Origin: Salegentibacter salinarum
GTDB lineage: Bacteria > Bacteroidota > Bacteroidia > Flavobacteriales > Flavobacteriaceae
Assembly: GCF_900168115.1 (NCBI RefSeq)
Contig: NZ_FUZC01000001.1
Coordinates: 434,001-498,000 of the forward strand
Direction: 5' to 3'
DNA length: 64,000 bases
The notes beneath the pieces were generated by a model that was given only the letters and a program-made list of their open reading frames with translations, searched no databases and was not told the DNA's origin. This document shows positions 52,751 through 61,481 of this stretch, piece after piece. Made by a program: the position numbers and the translations under genes. Position 1 is the stretch's first letter. Each line of letters starts with the position of its first letter.

Positions 52751-53677
52751 ATGGAAAATACTTTGCTTCCGGATTTAAAATATGTGGGTTTCGAAAAGGA
52801 GAAACTCACGCTCCATCTTTTCCTACAAATAGTTGGTAAAATCAAGTTGAAACTTACACCAAGAAAAAACCATTGGTGGTTTGTTACACATTATATCACT
52901 GAAAAGGGATTCAGCTCCGGGTCAATTCCCTATAATAATGGATTCAGCAGTTTTTCTATAGCTTTTAATATAGTTACACACCAACTGGAAATACATACCA
53001 GCGAAGGGGATTTGAGGACTTTAAATCTTGAAAATGGATTAAGTATAGCAGATTTTTATACTCAGGTTTTTGCAGTTTTAAAAGAACTAGACATCTGGGT
53101 GAAAATTCTAGATAAGCCTTATGACTTGGGAATTGAAAAAGAGTTTTCAGTGATTTCAGAATACTATCATTACGATGAATCTTATGTAGAAAAACTATGG
53201 AAAACCTTATTATGGACAGAAAGTGTTTTTAAAGAATTCAGCGGTAGATTTTATGGAAAAACCTCTCCAGTTCATTTATACTGGCATTCTATGGATTTGG
53301 CTGTAACAAGATTTTCGGGGAAAAAAGCTCCAAAAATGCCTGCAGAAGCAAGAATTTCAGATAAAGATGCCTATAGTCATGAATGTATAAGTTTTGGATT
53401 CTGGCCTGGAGACGATAAGGTGCTGGAACCGGCATTTTATTCCTATACTTTTCCTAAACCCGAAAATATTCAAAATGAAAAGTTACGACCGGCTTCAGCG
53501 AGCTGGGAAATGAGCAATGGCAGTCCAATGGCTATACTTACTTACGCGAATCTTAGGGAAGAAGAAAACCCACGCCAGGTCTTGCTGGATTTTATGGAAA
53601 GTGCTTATCAGGCCGGCGCCCGACTTGCAGATTGGCCGATAGATGATTTAAATGTTCAGGATCTTAAAGATTTATAA
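52751..53677 (+). CDS. DUF5996 family protein
   Basis: 308 residues starting MENTLLPDLKYVGFEKEKLTLHLFLQIVGKIKLKL. The KNHWWFVTHYITEKGFSSG, LYWHSMDLAVTRFSG and SHECISFGFWPGDD segments match DUF5996 proteins as I know them. An ATG 24 bases further up (52727) lies within the preceding gene and adds 8 unlikely residues. Soluble, no signal; function unknown. Confidence 0.8.
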   Translation: MENTLLPDLKYVGFEKEKLTLHLFLQIVGKIKLKLTPRKNHWWFVTHYITEKGFSSGSIPYNNGFSSFSIAFNIVTHQLEIHTSEGDLRTLNLENGLSIADFYTQVFAVLKELDIWVKILDKPYDLGIEKEFSVISEYYHYDESYVEKLWKTLLWTESVFKEFSGRFYGKTSPVHLYWHSMDLAVTRFSGKKAPKMPAEARISDKDAYSHECISFGFWPGDDKVLEPAFYSYTFPKPENIQNEKLRPASASWEMSNGSPMAILTYANLREEENPRQVLLDFMESAYQAGARLADWPIDDLNVQDLKDL

Positions 53678-53706
53678 TTCAGAAAAATAAATTACTAATA
53701 TCTTAT

Positions 53707-53752
53707 GAAATCGTCATTGGAACCCAATTTCGTGCGAAGCAATCTGTTAATG
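53707..53752. repeat. Fragment of a dispersed extragenic repeat
   Basis: CGTCATTGG then CGTGCGAAGCAATCTG resembles the CGTCATTGCGAG...CGAAGCAATCTG type of repeats found between genes of many Bacteroidota. Only one copy is in the window; nothing coding. Confidence 0.35.
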
Positions 53753-53770
53753 ATCAGTAAGTAATAATTT

Positions 53771-54070
53771 TTATGAATTAGAATTGATCACTTCAATAAT
53801 TTCTGCTTTCTGTAAAACCCCAGATTGTCTCCAAAGTTGTTCTCCGTTTTTAAACAACATCATTGTTGGTACACCGCGCACCTGGTATTTTCCTGCCAGT
53901 TCCTGGTTTTTATCTACATCTATCTTTACAATTTTCACGCCGTCTCCCAATTCTGCTTTTACGTCTTTTAGAATTGGCGCCAGCGTTTTGCAAGGGCCAC
54001 ACCAATCGGCAAAAAAGTCCACTAAAACAGGTTTTTCGTCTTTTATAATATCGCTAAAACTACTTTTCAT
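53771..54070 (-). CDS. trxA: Thioredoxin
   Basis: 99-residue cytoplasmic disulphide reductase. Active site ADWCGPCKTLAP (Cys24, Cys27), cis-proline in RGVPTMMLFKNGE. Shorter than E. coli Trx (109) at the N-terminus. It is convergent with the DUF5996 gene and separated from the efflux operon by a terminator. Confidence 0.96.
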   Translation of the reverse strand: MKSSFSDIIKDEKPVLVDFFADWCGPCKTLAPILKDVKAELGDGVKIVKIDVDKNQELAGKYQVRGVPTMMLFKNGEQLWRQSGVLQKAEIIEVINSNS

Positions 54071-54146
54071 TTTTTATAAATTTTAAGCTTTCTTAAAGTT
54101 ACTGAATTTACCGGTTTAGTCGAAAATAAAATTGAATTTCAACAAA

Positions 54147-54179
54147 AAACAGCCCCAAAATTTAATTCTGGAGCTGTTT
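54147..54179 (-). terminator. Terminator after the efflux operon
   Basis: Stem AAACAGCCCCA / TGGAGCTGTTT; the C-A pair becomes U-G on the minus strand, T-run follows. It lies 34 bases past the outer-membrane factor stop. Confidence 0.87.
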
Positions 54180-54212
54180 ATTCACAAATTAACAAAACAA
54201 ATTCAACACAAT

Positions 54213-55619
54213 TTATTGCCAGCCTCCACCAAGGGCTTTATAAAGATTTACGATGGAATTTAATTTATTGTATTCAGCATTAATTAAGTTTAGCTGTGAG
54301 TTTAAAGCATTCTCTCTGGCTGTTAAAACTTCAAGGTAATTTACCATACCATTATTAAGTAATTCTTCTGAATAGCCCGATGCTTTGTTGTAAGCTTCAA
54401 ATTCGTTTTCAAGAATTTCTATACGTTCTGTACTGGCCTGGTAATTAGAAAGTGCATCTGAAACTTCCCTTCCAGCCACCAAAATGGCCTGTTTAAAGTT
54501 AAGCAAAGCTTCTTCCTGCTGTGCCTGCGAAACTTCATATTGAGTTCTAATTTGCCGTTTATTTACAATGGGCTGCAAAAGCGAAGCGCCCAAATTAGCA
54601 AAAAGGGAATTTGCATTTAGTAATTTATCCAGTTCTAAACTTTGAAAACCACCTGCAGCGGTTAAAGTAAGCGACGGATAAAAGTTAGCACGAGCCGCAT
54701 TAGTAAGCTCAAAAGCATTAATTAGTCCGTATTCGGCGGCAATCACATCTGGCCTGTTTCTTAGCAATTGTGCAGGAACTCCGGTATTCAATGGGCTCAC
54801 AATATTTTGATCAGATAAGTCGGTTCGTTCTATTTCCTGTGGCCCAGCGCCTAGTAAAATTGAAAACGAATTCTCCAGTAAGCGAATTTGGTTTTCAAGC
54901 TGAACTACCAAAGCTTCGGCCGTATGCAGCTGGGCTTTGGTTTGTTGTACTCCAACTTCGGTAACATTCCCGGCATCTTTAAGAGCCTCTGTAGTTTCCA
55001 AACTGCTTTTCCTGGTTTCCAGGGTTTCTTTGGCTATCCTAAGTTGCTCGTCCAGACTAAGTAATTGATAATAATTATTAGCAATATTGGAAATAAGCTG
55101 AGTTTTTACCGCTTTATGCGCAGCTTCACTCTGCAGGTAAGCGGCGGTAAAAGCACGGTCGTTACTTCTTATTTTCCCCCAGATATCAGCTTCCCAAGAG
55201 AGGTTCCCGGTGATATCGTATTGTGTAATACTTCCGTCAAAGAAAGAACCAAACTGGCTGTTAGGAGATAAAATTTGATGGTTTACAGATGGCCCTGCGC
55301 TAAGCGTTGGAAAATAACTTGCTTTTCCTTGTTTTACGTACGCTTCTGCTGCCAGCATTTGTTGTATTGCAATGCGTATATCTATGTTATTCTCCAGCCC
55401 ATCTTCAATATGGTTTTTCAGAATAGGATCGGTAAAAATTTCGGTCCAGGAAATCGTTGCCATATTTAAGGAATCCTGCGGAAGATTATCTGTTCTATAC
55501 AATTCTTCAGAAATCTCTTCTATTTCAGGACGATCGTATTCTTTAGCTGCAAAACAGGAAACCAGTAAAAATGGTAGGGCTCCCCCAAGCAAAAGTTTAT
55601 ATATACTGTTCTTTCTCAT
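54213..55619 (-). CDS. RND efflux outer-membrane factor (NodT/OprM family)
   Basis: 468-residue outer-membrane channel that joins the RND pump to the outside. Lipoprotein signal LGGALPFLLVSC (Cys22) is typical of OprM/NodT. Two repeats of the long coiled-coil and beta-barrel pattern follow, with GAGPQEIER and QLLRNRPDVIAAEYGLI, where the RPDV motif is characteristic. Last gene of the operon; its start is 2 bases beyond the stop of the pump gene. Confidence 0.93.
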   Translation of the reverse strand: MRKNSIYKLLLGGALPFLLVSCFAAKEYDRPEIEEISEELYRTDNLPQDSLNMATISWTEIFTDPILKNHIEDGLENNIDIRIAIQQMLAAEAYVKQGKASYFPTLSAGPSVNHQILSPNSQFGSFFDGSITQYDITGNLSWEADIWGKIRSNDRAFTAAYLQSEAAHKAVKTQLISNIANNYYQLLSLDEQLRIAKETLETRKSSLETTEALKDAGNVTEVGVQQTKAQLHTAEALVVQLENQIRLLENSFSILLGAGPQEIERTDLSDQNIVSPLNTGVPAQLLRNRPDVIAAEYGLINAFELTNAARANFYPSLTLTAAGGFQSLELDKLLNANSLFANLGASLLQPIVNKRQIRTQYEVSQAQQEEALLNFKQAILVAGREVSDALSNYQASTERIEILENEFEAYNKASGYSEELLNNGMVNYLEVLTARENALNSQLNLINAEYNKLNSIVNLYKALGGGWQ

Positions 55620-55621
55620 TG

Positions 55622-58600
55622 TTATTCTTTTTCAGAAATTGATTTATTTTCTGTTTTAGCTGCTTCCGGTACACCGGTTATTTTTTCCTGTAAATGTTGG
55701 AAAATGATATAAAGAATTGGAATAATAAAAACTCCCAGAATGGTGCCAACTAACAAACCTCCAACAGCTCCGGTACCTATAGAACGGTTACCTGCAGCAC
55801 CTGTACCGCCAGCAAATACTAAGGGAAGTAAACCAATAATAAATGCAAAGGAAGTCATTAAAATAGGTCTTAAACGCACCCTGGCACCATCTAAGGCGGC
55901 ATCTACAATAGAAAGGCCGGCTTTTCTACGTTGCATCGCAAATTCAACAATAAGAATTGCGTTTTTGGCCAGCAGCCCTAGCAGCATTATTAAAGCAATT
56001 TGGAAATAAATATTTGCCTGAAGCCCTGTAAATTTAGTAACTAAATAAGAACCCATTACCCCAACCGGAAGTGATAGTAACACGGCGAATGGAATTAGGT
56101 AACTTTCATATTGCGCTGATAGAATAAAGTAAACAAATAGGATACTTAAAATCAAAATGAAAGTAGACTGTGAACCTGCCGAAACTTCTTCCCGGGTAAG
56201 TCCGCTATAATCCACGCTAAAATTAGATGGTAGCGATTCTGCACTTACTTCCTGTACTGCGGCAATAGCATCTCCCGATGAATATCCGGGTGCAGGCGCA
56301 CCGTTTATGGTAGCCGAGTTAAACAGGTTGAACCTGGTTACAGATTGCGGACCGTAAACACGTTTTAAGCTTACAAATTCACTTAAAGGCGCCATTTCTC
56401 CATTTGAATTTCTTACAAATAAAGAATTCAAATCATCGGTGCCGGCGCGATCTTCAGGTAAAGCCTGTACATACACCCGATATTGTTTACCAAATCTGGA
56501 GAAATCTGCTGCGTAAATACTTCCAATATAACCTTGCAGCGTAGAGAAGATGGTAGAAATATCCACTCCGGCTTCTTTAGCTTTCGGAATATTTAAATCC
56601 ATTTCATACTGCGGATAATTCGTATTGAAAGAACTTTGTGCATACTGAATTTCCGGTCTTTGGGAAAGTGCTGCAATATAATTTTGGGTTTGGTTGTCCA
56701 GTTCCTGGAAAGTACCTCCCGATCTATCTAATAATTTTGCTTCAAATCCTCCTGAAACTCCAAACCCTGGAATACTGGGAGGAGAGAAAAATAACATTTC
56801 GGCATCAGAAAACGAAGCGCCAATTTGAAATAATTGTCCCTGGATTGATTCAACCGATAAATGATCTTCTTCGCGTTCACTCCAATCGTCTAATTTAATA
56901 AAACCAAGCGCATAGTTACTACCTGCTCCACCAATTAAACTATAACCATTTACCAAAGAAACTCCTTGTACACCTTCTATTTGCTGAGCTTTTTTCTCTA
57001 ATTCTGAAGTAATTCCTACGGTTCTGTCTAAAGAAGCACCGGCAGGTAATTCAACATTTACAAATAATATTCCACGGTCTTCATCTGGTACAAAACCGGT
57101 TGGAGTAGTTTTAGCTCCCCAAACTATAGCAAGAACTGCAGCTAAGATTATAAGTCCTGTAATCCACTTATTTTTACTTAAAAATGAAAGGGAATTTACA
57201 TACTTGTCAGTGGTTACTTTAAAAGCGGTATTAAACGAGCTAAAGAAGCGCTGTAAAAAGTTCTTTTTCTTATGTTCTTCGTCTTCACGATGTGGTTTTA
57301 AGAAAATAGCACAAAGCGCGGGACTTAAAGTTAAAGCGTTCACTGCAGATATTGCAATGGCTACGATTAAAGTCACACCAAATTGTTCGTAGAAAACCCC
57401 GGTGGGCCCCGTAATAAAGGTTACGGGAATAAATACAGCACCCATTACCAGGGTAATTGAAATAATGGCTCCTGTAATTTCGTCCATCGCTTTTCTTGTG
57501 CCACTAACTGCGTCTTTGGCTCCTTCTTCCATTTTTGCGTGTACGGCTTCTACAACTACAATGGCATCATCAACCACAATACCAATAGCCAGTACCAGCG
57601 CAAATAGCGTCAACAGGTTTATGGAATACCCAAAAAGGTTTAAGAAAAAGAACGTCCCAATTATGGAAACCGGTACTGCAATGGCAGGAATAAGGGTAGA
57701 CCTAAAGTCCTGAAGAAATATAAAAACTACTATAAATACCAGAATGAACGCTTCAATAAGCGTTAAAATCACTTTATCTATAGAGGCAGTAAGAAATTCG
57801 TTGGTATCAAAATTTATATAAACTGAAAGCCCGGTTGGAAAATCTTTTTCCATTTCGTCCAGCTTTTGGTGAATATTCTCAATAATTTCCTGTGCATTAG
57901 AACCCGGCGTTTGGTAAACAGCCATATTCACTCCCGGCTTGCCATTGGTATACCCAATAACATTATAACCTTCGGCATCAAGCTCAACTTCTGCAACATC
58001 ATCTAACCTTAGGTATTGCCCGTTATCCAGGGCTTTTATAATAATATCCCTATATTGGTCTTCGTCCTGATATCTACCACTATAACGAAGTACATATTCA
58101 AAAGCTTCAGCATTATTCTGACCTAAAGATCCGGCGGCTGCTTCCTGACTTTGTTCATTAATAGCCGCAATAACATCGGAAGGAATTAAGTTATAAGCCG
58201 CTAATTTTTCAGGCTGAAGCCAGATTCGCATCGCATATTTCTTGGCGCCAAAAACATTTACATTACCCACCCCGTTAATACGCTGCAATTCCGGAATCAC
58301 GTTAATATTCAAATAATTCTGAATAAAAGTTGCGTCATATTCTTGGTTGTCTGAAAGTACGGTAAAGAACATTAAGGCACTGGTTTGTTCTTTTTGCGTG
58401 GTTACCCCAGATTGCGTTACTTCCTGTGGTAGTAAAGGTGTAGCCCGTGCTACACGGTTTTGAACATTTACCGCGGCGATATCTGGATCTACTCCCTGAT
58501 CAAAAAATATCTGTATACTGGCACTACCGTTGTTACTGGCTGTTGAGGTAATATAATCCATTCCCTCAACCCCGTTAATTTGCTCTTCAATAGGAATAAT

Positions 58601-58783
58601 TACACTTTCCAGTACTGTTTGAGCATTAGCCCCAGGGAAATTGGCCGAAACCTGAACCGTTGGAGGGGCAATATCTGGATATTGCGTTACGGGAAGGGTT
58701 GATATTCCCAGCACACCCAATACCACAATTATAATGGAAACAACCGTAGATAATACCGGTCTTTCTATAAATTTCTTTAGCAT
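55622..58783 (-). CDS. RND efflux inner-membrane permease (AcrB family)
   Basis: 1053-residue proton-driven exporter. Twelve TM helices in the standard 1+5+1+5 plan with two large periplasmic domains. The N-terminus FIERPVLSTVVSIIIVVLGVLGI and the proton-relay Asp pair in GIVVDDAIVVVEAVHAKM (TM4) are present, as is the Lys in LLGLLAKNAILIVEFAMQRR (TM10). Multidrug, bile-salt or lipid-type export by the HAE-1 subfamily is likely. Both ends are 2-10 bases from the adjacent operon genes. Confidence 0.95.
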   Translation of the reverse strand: MLKKFIERPVLSTVVSIIIVVLGVLGISTLPVTQYPDIAPPTVQVSANFPGANAQTVLESVIIPIEEQINGVEGMDYITSTASNNGSASIQIFFDQGVDPDIAAVNVQNRVARATPLLPQEVTQSGVTTQKEQTSALMFFTVLSDNQEYDATFIQNYLNINVIPELQRINGVGNVNVFGAKKYAMRIWLQPEKLAAYNLIPSDVIAAINEQSQEAAAGSLGQNNAEAFEYVLRYSGRYQDEDQYRDIIIKALDNGQYLRLDDVAEVELDAEGYNVIGYTNGKPGVNMAVYQTPGSNAQEIIENIHQKLDEMEKDFPTGLSVYINFDTNEFLTASIDKVILTLIEAFILVFIVVFIFLQDFRSTLIPAIAVPVSIIGTFFFLNLFGYSINLLTLFALVLAIGIVVDDAIVVVEAVHAKMEEGAKDAVSGTRKAMDEITGAIISITLVMGAVFIPVTFITGPTGVFYEQFGVTLIVAIAISAVNALTLSPALCAIFLKPHREDEEHKKKNFLQRFFSSFNTAFKVTTDKYVNSLSFLSKNKWITGLIILAAVLAIVWGAKTTPTGFVPDEDRGILFVNVELPAGASLDRTVGITSELEKKAQQIEGVQGVSLVNGYSLIGGAGSNYALGFIKLDDWSEREEDHLSVESIQGQLFQIGASFSDAEMLFFSPPSIPGFGVSGGFEAKLLDRSGGTFQELDNQTQNYIAALSQRPEIQYAQSSFNTNYPQYEMDLNIPKAKEAGVDISTIFSTLQGYIGSIYAADFSRFGKQYRVYVQALPEDRAGTDDLNSLFVRNSNGEMAPLSEFVSLKRVYGPQSVTRFNLFNSATINGAPAPGYSSGDAIAAVQEVSAESLPSNFSVDYSGLTREEVSAGSQSTFILILSILFVYFILSAQYESYLIPFAVLLSLPVGVMGSYLVTKFTGLQANIYFQIALIMLLGLLAKNAILIVEFAMQRRKAGLSIVDAALDGARVRLRPILMTSFAFIIGLLPLVFAGGTGAAGNRSIGTGAVGGLLVGTILGVFIIPILYIIFQHLQEKITGVPEAAKTENKSISEKE

Positions 58784-58792
58784 CTTAAAGTC

Positions 58793-59926
58793 TTATTTAA
58801 ATACTGTATTAATAGAATTCGCAATACTATCAAAAGGAATTTCTTGCGGTTTTATTGGAGTGTTATTTCTTAGTTTCGCTACGCCCTGCGCAACAATTTT
58901 ATCGCCTTTTTTAAGCCCGGATTCCACCACAATAAGATTATTTACTCTTGAAGTTTCTGTAATAGGTGTAGAAACGGCTAAACTATCGCCCTGGACTTTG
59001 TAAACGTAAGTTCTTCCCTGTTGCTCAAAACTTGAAATTTCGGGTACTACAATTACGTCTTCAAAAGTTTGTGGTACTCGAATCTTACCACTATTCCCGT
59101 TGGATAATAGTTGATTTGGATTAGGAAATTTCGCTCTGAAAGTAACCGTCCCTGTAGAAGGATCAATTTGTCCTGAAATTGTTTGAATTCTCCCTTTTTC
59201 CTCATATTCTTTACCGTTGGCCAGTATTAGACTTACTTCTGGGAAATTAGCTATCTTTTCTTGTATACTGCTGCCTGAAGTTTCTTGAAGAAAGCTCATA
59301 TAATCTTTTTCGTTCATAGAAAAGAAGGCATAAACCTCGTCGGTTTGTGAAACTGTGGTAAGTGGCGTTGGGTCTCCTGGAGAAACGAGCGCTCCATTTC
59401 TAAAATTTATATTACCTACATAACCATCTACCGGGCTTTTAATATTTGCGTAATCAATATTTGCGGCGATACTGTTATAATTAGCCTGGGCCTGGGAAAG
59501 TTGTGCTTTTGCAGTTTCCAGTTGCACCTCACTAATAATATCTTTTTCAACTAAAGGTTTTAGTTTTTCAACTTCAACCCGGGCTGCGTTTACATTTGCC
59601 TGTGCGGCTTCGGCATCTCCCGATAAAGATTCGGTTTCAAGCTTAAAAAGCCTTTGGCCTTTGGTTACTTTTTCACCGGCATCTACTAAAACATCAGTGA
59701 TATAACCAGAAACTTTTGCTCTAACTTCACTATTAACCACACCTTCTATGCTCGTAGGGTAAGAAGTATAACCGGTAACTGTTTTTGTTTGCACTTCTAA
59801 TACCGGGTGAGGTTGTGGGCCTTGTGCCTGGGCCGCTTGCTGCGCTTCTTGTTCTTCCTTCCCGTTGGAACAAGAAGTGAAAACGGCCGCGCTTATAAAC
59901 AAACTGAAATAAATTATCTTTTTCAT
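58793..59926 (-). CDS. RND efflux periplasmic adaptor (AcrA/MFP)
   Basis: 377-residue membrane-fusion protein. N-terminal lipoprotein signal (SAAVFTSC, Cys19), lipoyl-like halves at VNSEVRAKVSGYITDVLVDAGEKV and IKSPVDGYVGNINFRNGALVS, and an intervening coiled coil. The beta-barrel segment GNSGKIRVPQTFEDVIVVPEISSFEQQGR follows. It anchors to the inner membrane and contacts the outer-membrane factor. Second gene of the operon after the regulator. Confidence 0.94.
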   Translation of the reverse strand: MKKIIYFSLFISAAVFTSCSNGKEEQEAQQAAQAQGPQPHPVLEVQTKTVTGYTSYPTSIEGVVNSEVRAKVSGYITDVLVDAGEKVTKGQRLFKLETESLSGDAEAAQANVNAARVEVEKLKPLVEKDIISEVQLETAKAQLSQAQANYNSIAANIDYANIKSPVDGYVGNINFRNGALVSPGDPTPLTTVSQTDEVYAFFSMNEKDYMSFLQETSGSSIQEKIANFPEVSLILANGKEYEEKGRIQTISGQIDPSTGTVTFRAKFPNPNQLLSNGNSGKIRVPQTFEDVIVVPEISSFEQQGRTYVYKVQGDSLAVSTPITETSRVNNLIVVESGLKKGDKIVAQGVAKLRNNTPIKPQEIPFDSIANSINTVFK

Positions 59927-59946
59927 TGCTTTTTAATGTGTTGTAA

Positions 59947-60441
59947 TTAATAGATGTTGATGTTCTTCTTTAATTTATTAAGCGCTGCGGTTGCTTCATC
60001 TAAAAAGTCTAACAGGCTTTTTTGAAATTCCAAATCGAAAGGCGGATCTTCTTTATTAAGTTCGTTGCTTCTTTGCTTGTATTCCAGAACCTCTTTATGA
60101 ATACATTTTTGTGCTTCCCACTTAGCGGTCAGCTCATCAACATGGTTTTCCATCAGGTCTGGTTTCACAATAAAATACCGTTTTCTATCTCCAGATTTTG
60201 TGTAATATTCAATACGGTTGGTTGTCTGAAGATGCTCTAAATGAGTAGAAACCGTACTTTTTCCTGCATTTAAATCGGTTACCAGTTGCTCAAAAGTGAT
60301 CCCTTTTTTACCGGTGACGATAAGCGTGGCAAAGATCCTGGCTGCAACCGGAGCTAACTGGTGCTCTTTTTCAAACTGGACACCCAATTTTTCAATTAAA
60401 CGTGTTCTTTGTGCTTGTAAGTCCGTTTTGTTCATTTTCAT
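59947..60441 (-). CDS. Transcriptional regulator, GbsR/MarR family
   Basis: 164-residue winged-helix regulator of the GbsR subgroup of MarR proteins: LGVQFEKEHQLAPVAARIFATLIVTGKKGITFEQL leads into the recognition helix region LNAGKSTVSTHLEHLQTTNRIEYYTKSGDRKRYF. A C-terminal dimer helix follows (LDFLDEATAALNKLKK). First gene of the efflux operon, 20 bases before the adaptor gene. A palindrome upstream (60466-60489) is the likely operator; a near copy precedes phospholipase A. Start may be Met3 (60435). Ligand unknown. Confidence 0.9.
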   Translation of the reverse strand: MKMNKTDLQAQRTRLIEKLGVQFEKEHQLAPVAARIFATLIVTGKKGITFEQLVTDLNAGKSTVSTHLEHLQTTNRIEYYTKSGDRKRYFIVKPDLMENHVDELTAKWEAQKCIHKEVLEYKQRSNELNKEDPPFDLEFQKSLLDFLDEATAALNKLKKNINIY

Positions 60442-60453
60442 AAATTGAAGGCG

Positions 60454-60461
60454 CGAAATTA
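60454..60461 (-). promoter_or_regulatory. Likely -7 element of the gbsR-RND operon
   Basis: Minus strand TAATTTCG, one base off TAnnTTTG, 4 bases from the palindrome. Confidence 0.45.
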
Positions 60462-60465
60462 ATAT

Positions 60466-60489
60466 TTAGTTCCGAAAAACCCGAACCAA
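60466..60489 (-). promoter_or_regulatory. Putative GbsR operator at the efflux operon
   Basis: 24-bp imperfect palindrome: TTAGTTC, 10-nt spacer, GAACCAA. It agrees at 21 of 24 positions with the reverse complement of the site at 61382-61405 in front of phospholipase A. It lies just upstream of the -7 element, where a bound repressor would block RNA polymerase. Binding by the regulator is inference. Confidence 0.65.
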
Positions 60490-60505
60490 TAATCTAAAAG
60501 GTTTG

Positions 60506-61348
60506 TTAAATTGCGTCTGGGAGGGATTTCAGAAAGTTTAATTCGTCTGCTTTTAGAACGAATCCGGCGCGAATCATACTTCGGTTTTCTTCAAAGTTGA
60601 TAAGGCTTTCTGCATTTCCTTTATACCACTCCAGCATTAAATTGAAATTTGAGGAATCAAAAGGTTTATAAAGAAGCCTGGTTCGTACTGTTCCATTCCA
60701 GTCTTTAATGCCCTTTCTAAGCATAAGATCTACGAGTAATTTGTCTGGAATTATGTTATAGGTTAAGCTTAATTTACCATAGCCTACATAATCAATTAGC
60801 TCCGGATTGTCTTTTTTGTAGCGAAATGGTAACCAGCCTTTAATACTTAATAACAGGTTCTCATTTATCGCGGTGTGATAACTCAAAGAAAGGGAATTCC
60901 AGCTGCGGGAATAAATACTATCCCGCCCGTTAGATTCGTGTTCCAGCTGTAAATACGCCATTCCTGCCATACGATTACTTTTATTATAAACAGGTTTTCC
61001 TAATCCTACACCCGGATTAAAATTAAGTTCACGAAAAGGGCTTGAAAACTCATAAACATTCCAAAAAGCCTTCTGGGTGTACGTAAGAAACAAGTGCGTA
61101 TCAAATGGCAAGGTATTACGTGTAAGTAATGCTTTAAAACTAATTTGATATTTTGCATCTGCAGTTTTGGAATTGAGGTCTTTATTTGTAGAAATTCCGG
61201 TTATAAAATAATTATCCTTATGATTAGAAAAAGTGGGCATTTTCTCTATAGTATCATTTATTTTCTCACGTGATAAGCGTTGGGAAAAAACCTGTCCATA
61301 GCAAAAATTGAATACTAATATTAAAATTACAGTGTAATTATTCTTCAT
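60506..61348 (-). CDS. Outer-membrane phospholipase A
   Basis: 280-residue outer-membrane beta-barrel enzyme that hydrolyses phospholipids misplaced in the outer leaflet. A signal peptide precedes the barrel (MKNNYTVILILVFNFCYG). The active site is His137, Ser139 and Asn151 in LEHESNGRDSIYSRSWN; the spacing is the same as His142-Ser144-Asn156 of E. coli OMPLA. Barrel strands end with the C-terminal KSLPDAI. A regulatory palindrome shared with the efflux operon lies 34 bases upstream. Confidence 0.92.
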   Translation of the reverse strand: MKNNYTVILILVFNFCYGQVFSQRLSREKINDTIEKMPTFSNHKDNYFITGISTNKDLNSKTADAKYQISFKALLTRNTLPFDTHLFLTYTQKAFWNVYEFSSPFRELNFNPGVGLGKPVYNKSNRMAGMAYLQLEHESNGRDSIYSRSWNSLSLSYHTAINENLLLSIKGWLPFRYKKDNPELIDYVGYGKLSLTYNIIPDKLLVDLMLRKGIKDWNGTVRTRLLYKPFDSSNFNLMLEWYKGNAESLINFEENRSMIRAGFVLKADELNFLKSLPDAI

Positions 61349-61370
61349 TTTAGCATGTATTTAGAGTTTG

Positions 61371-61378
61371 CAAAACTA
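61371..61378 (-). promoter_or_regulatory. -7 element of the phospholipase A gene
   Basis: Minus strand TAGTTTTG, exact TAnnTTTG, 3 bases from the palindrome and 22 bases before the ATG. Confidence 0.6.
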
Positions 61379-61381
61379 AAA

Positions 61382-61405
61382 TTAGTTCGGGATTTTCAGA
61401 ACTAA
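61382..61405 (-). promoter_or_regulatory. Putative GbsR operator at phospholipase A
   Basis: Palindrome with perfect 7-bp arms TTAGTTC / GAACTAA and a 10-nt spacer, same layout as at 60466-60489. It lies between the expected -33 and -7 positions, fitting repression. Confidence 0.65.
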
Positions 61406-61431
61406 CAAGATTTAAAATTGAGTTAAAAAAG

Positions 61432-61460
61432 AAAAGCCCAACTTTTTGGGTTGGACTTTT
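61432..61460 (-). terminator. Terminator after the asparaginase gene
   Basis: Stem AAAAGCCCAAC / GTTGGACTTTT; C-A mismatch becomes U-G on the minus strand, followed by CTTTTTT. Confidence 0.85.
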
Positions 61461-61481
61461 GAAAGTTTAAAATTAAGATAA

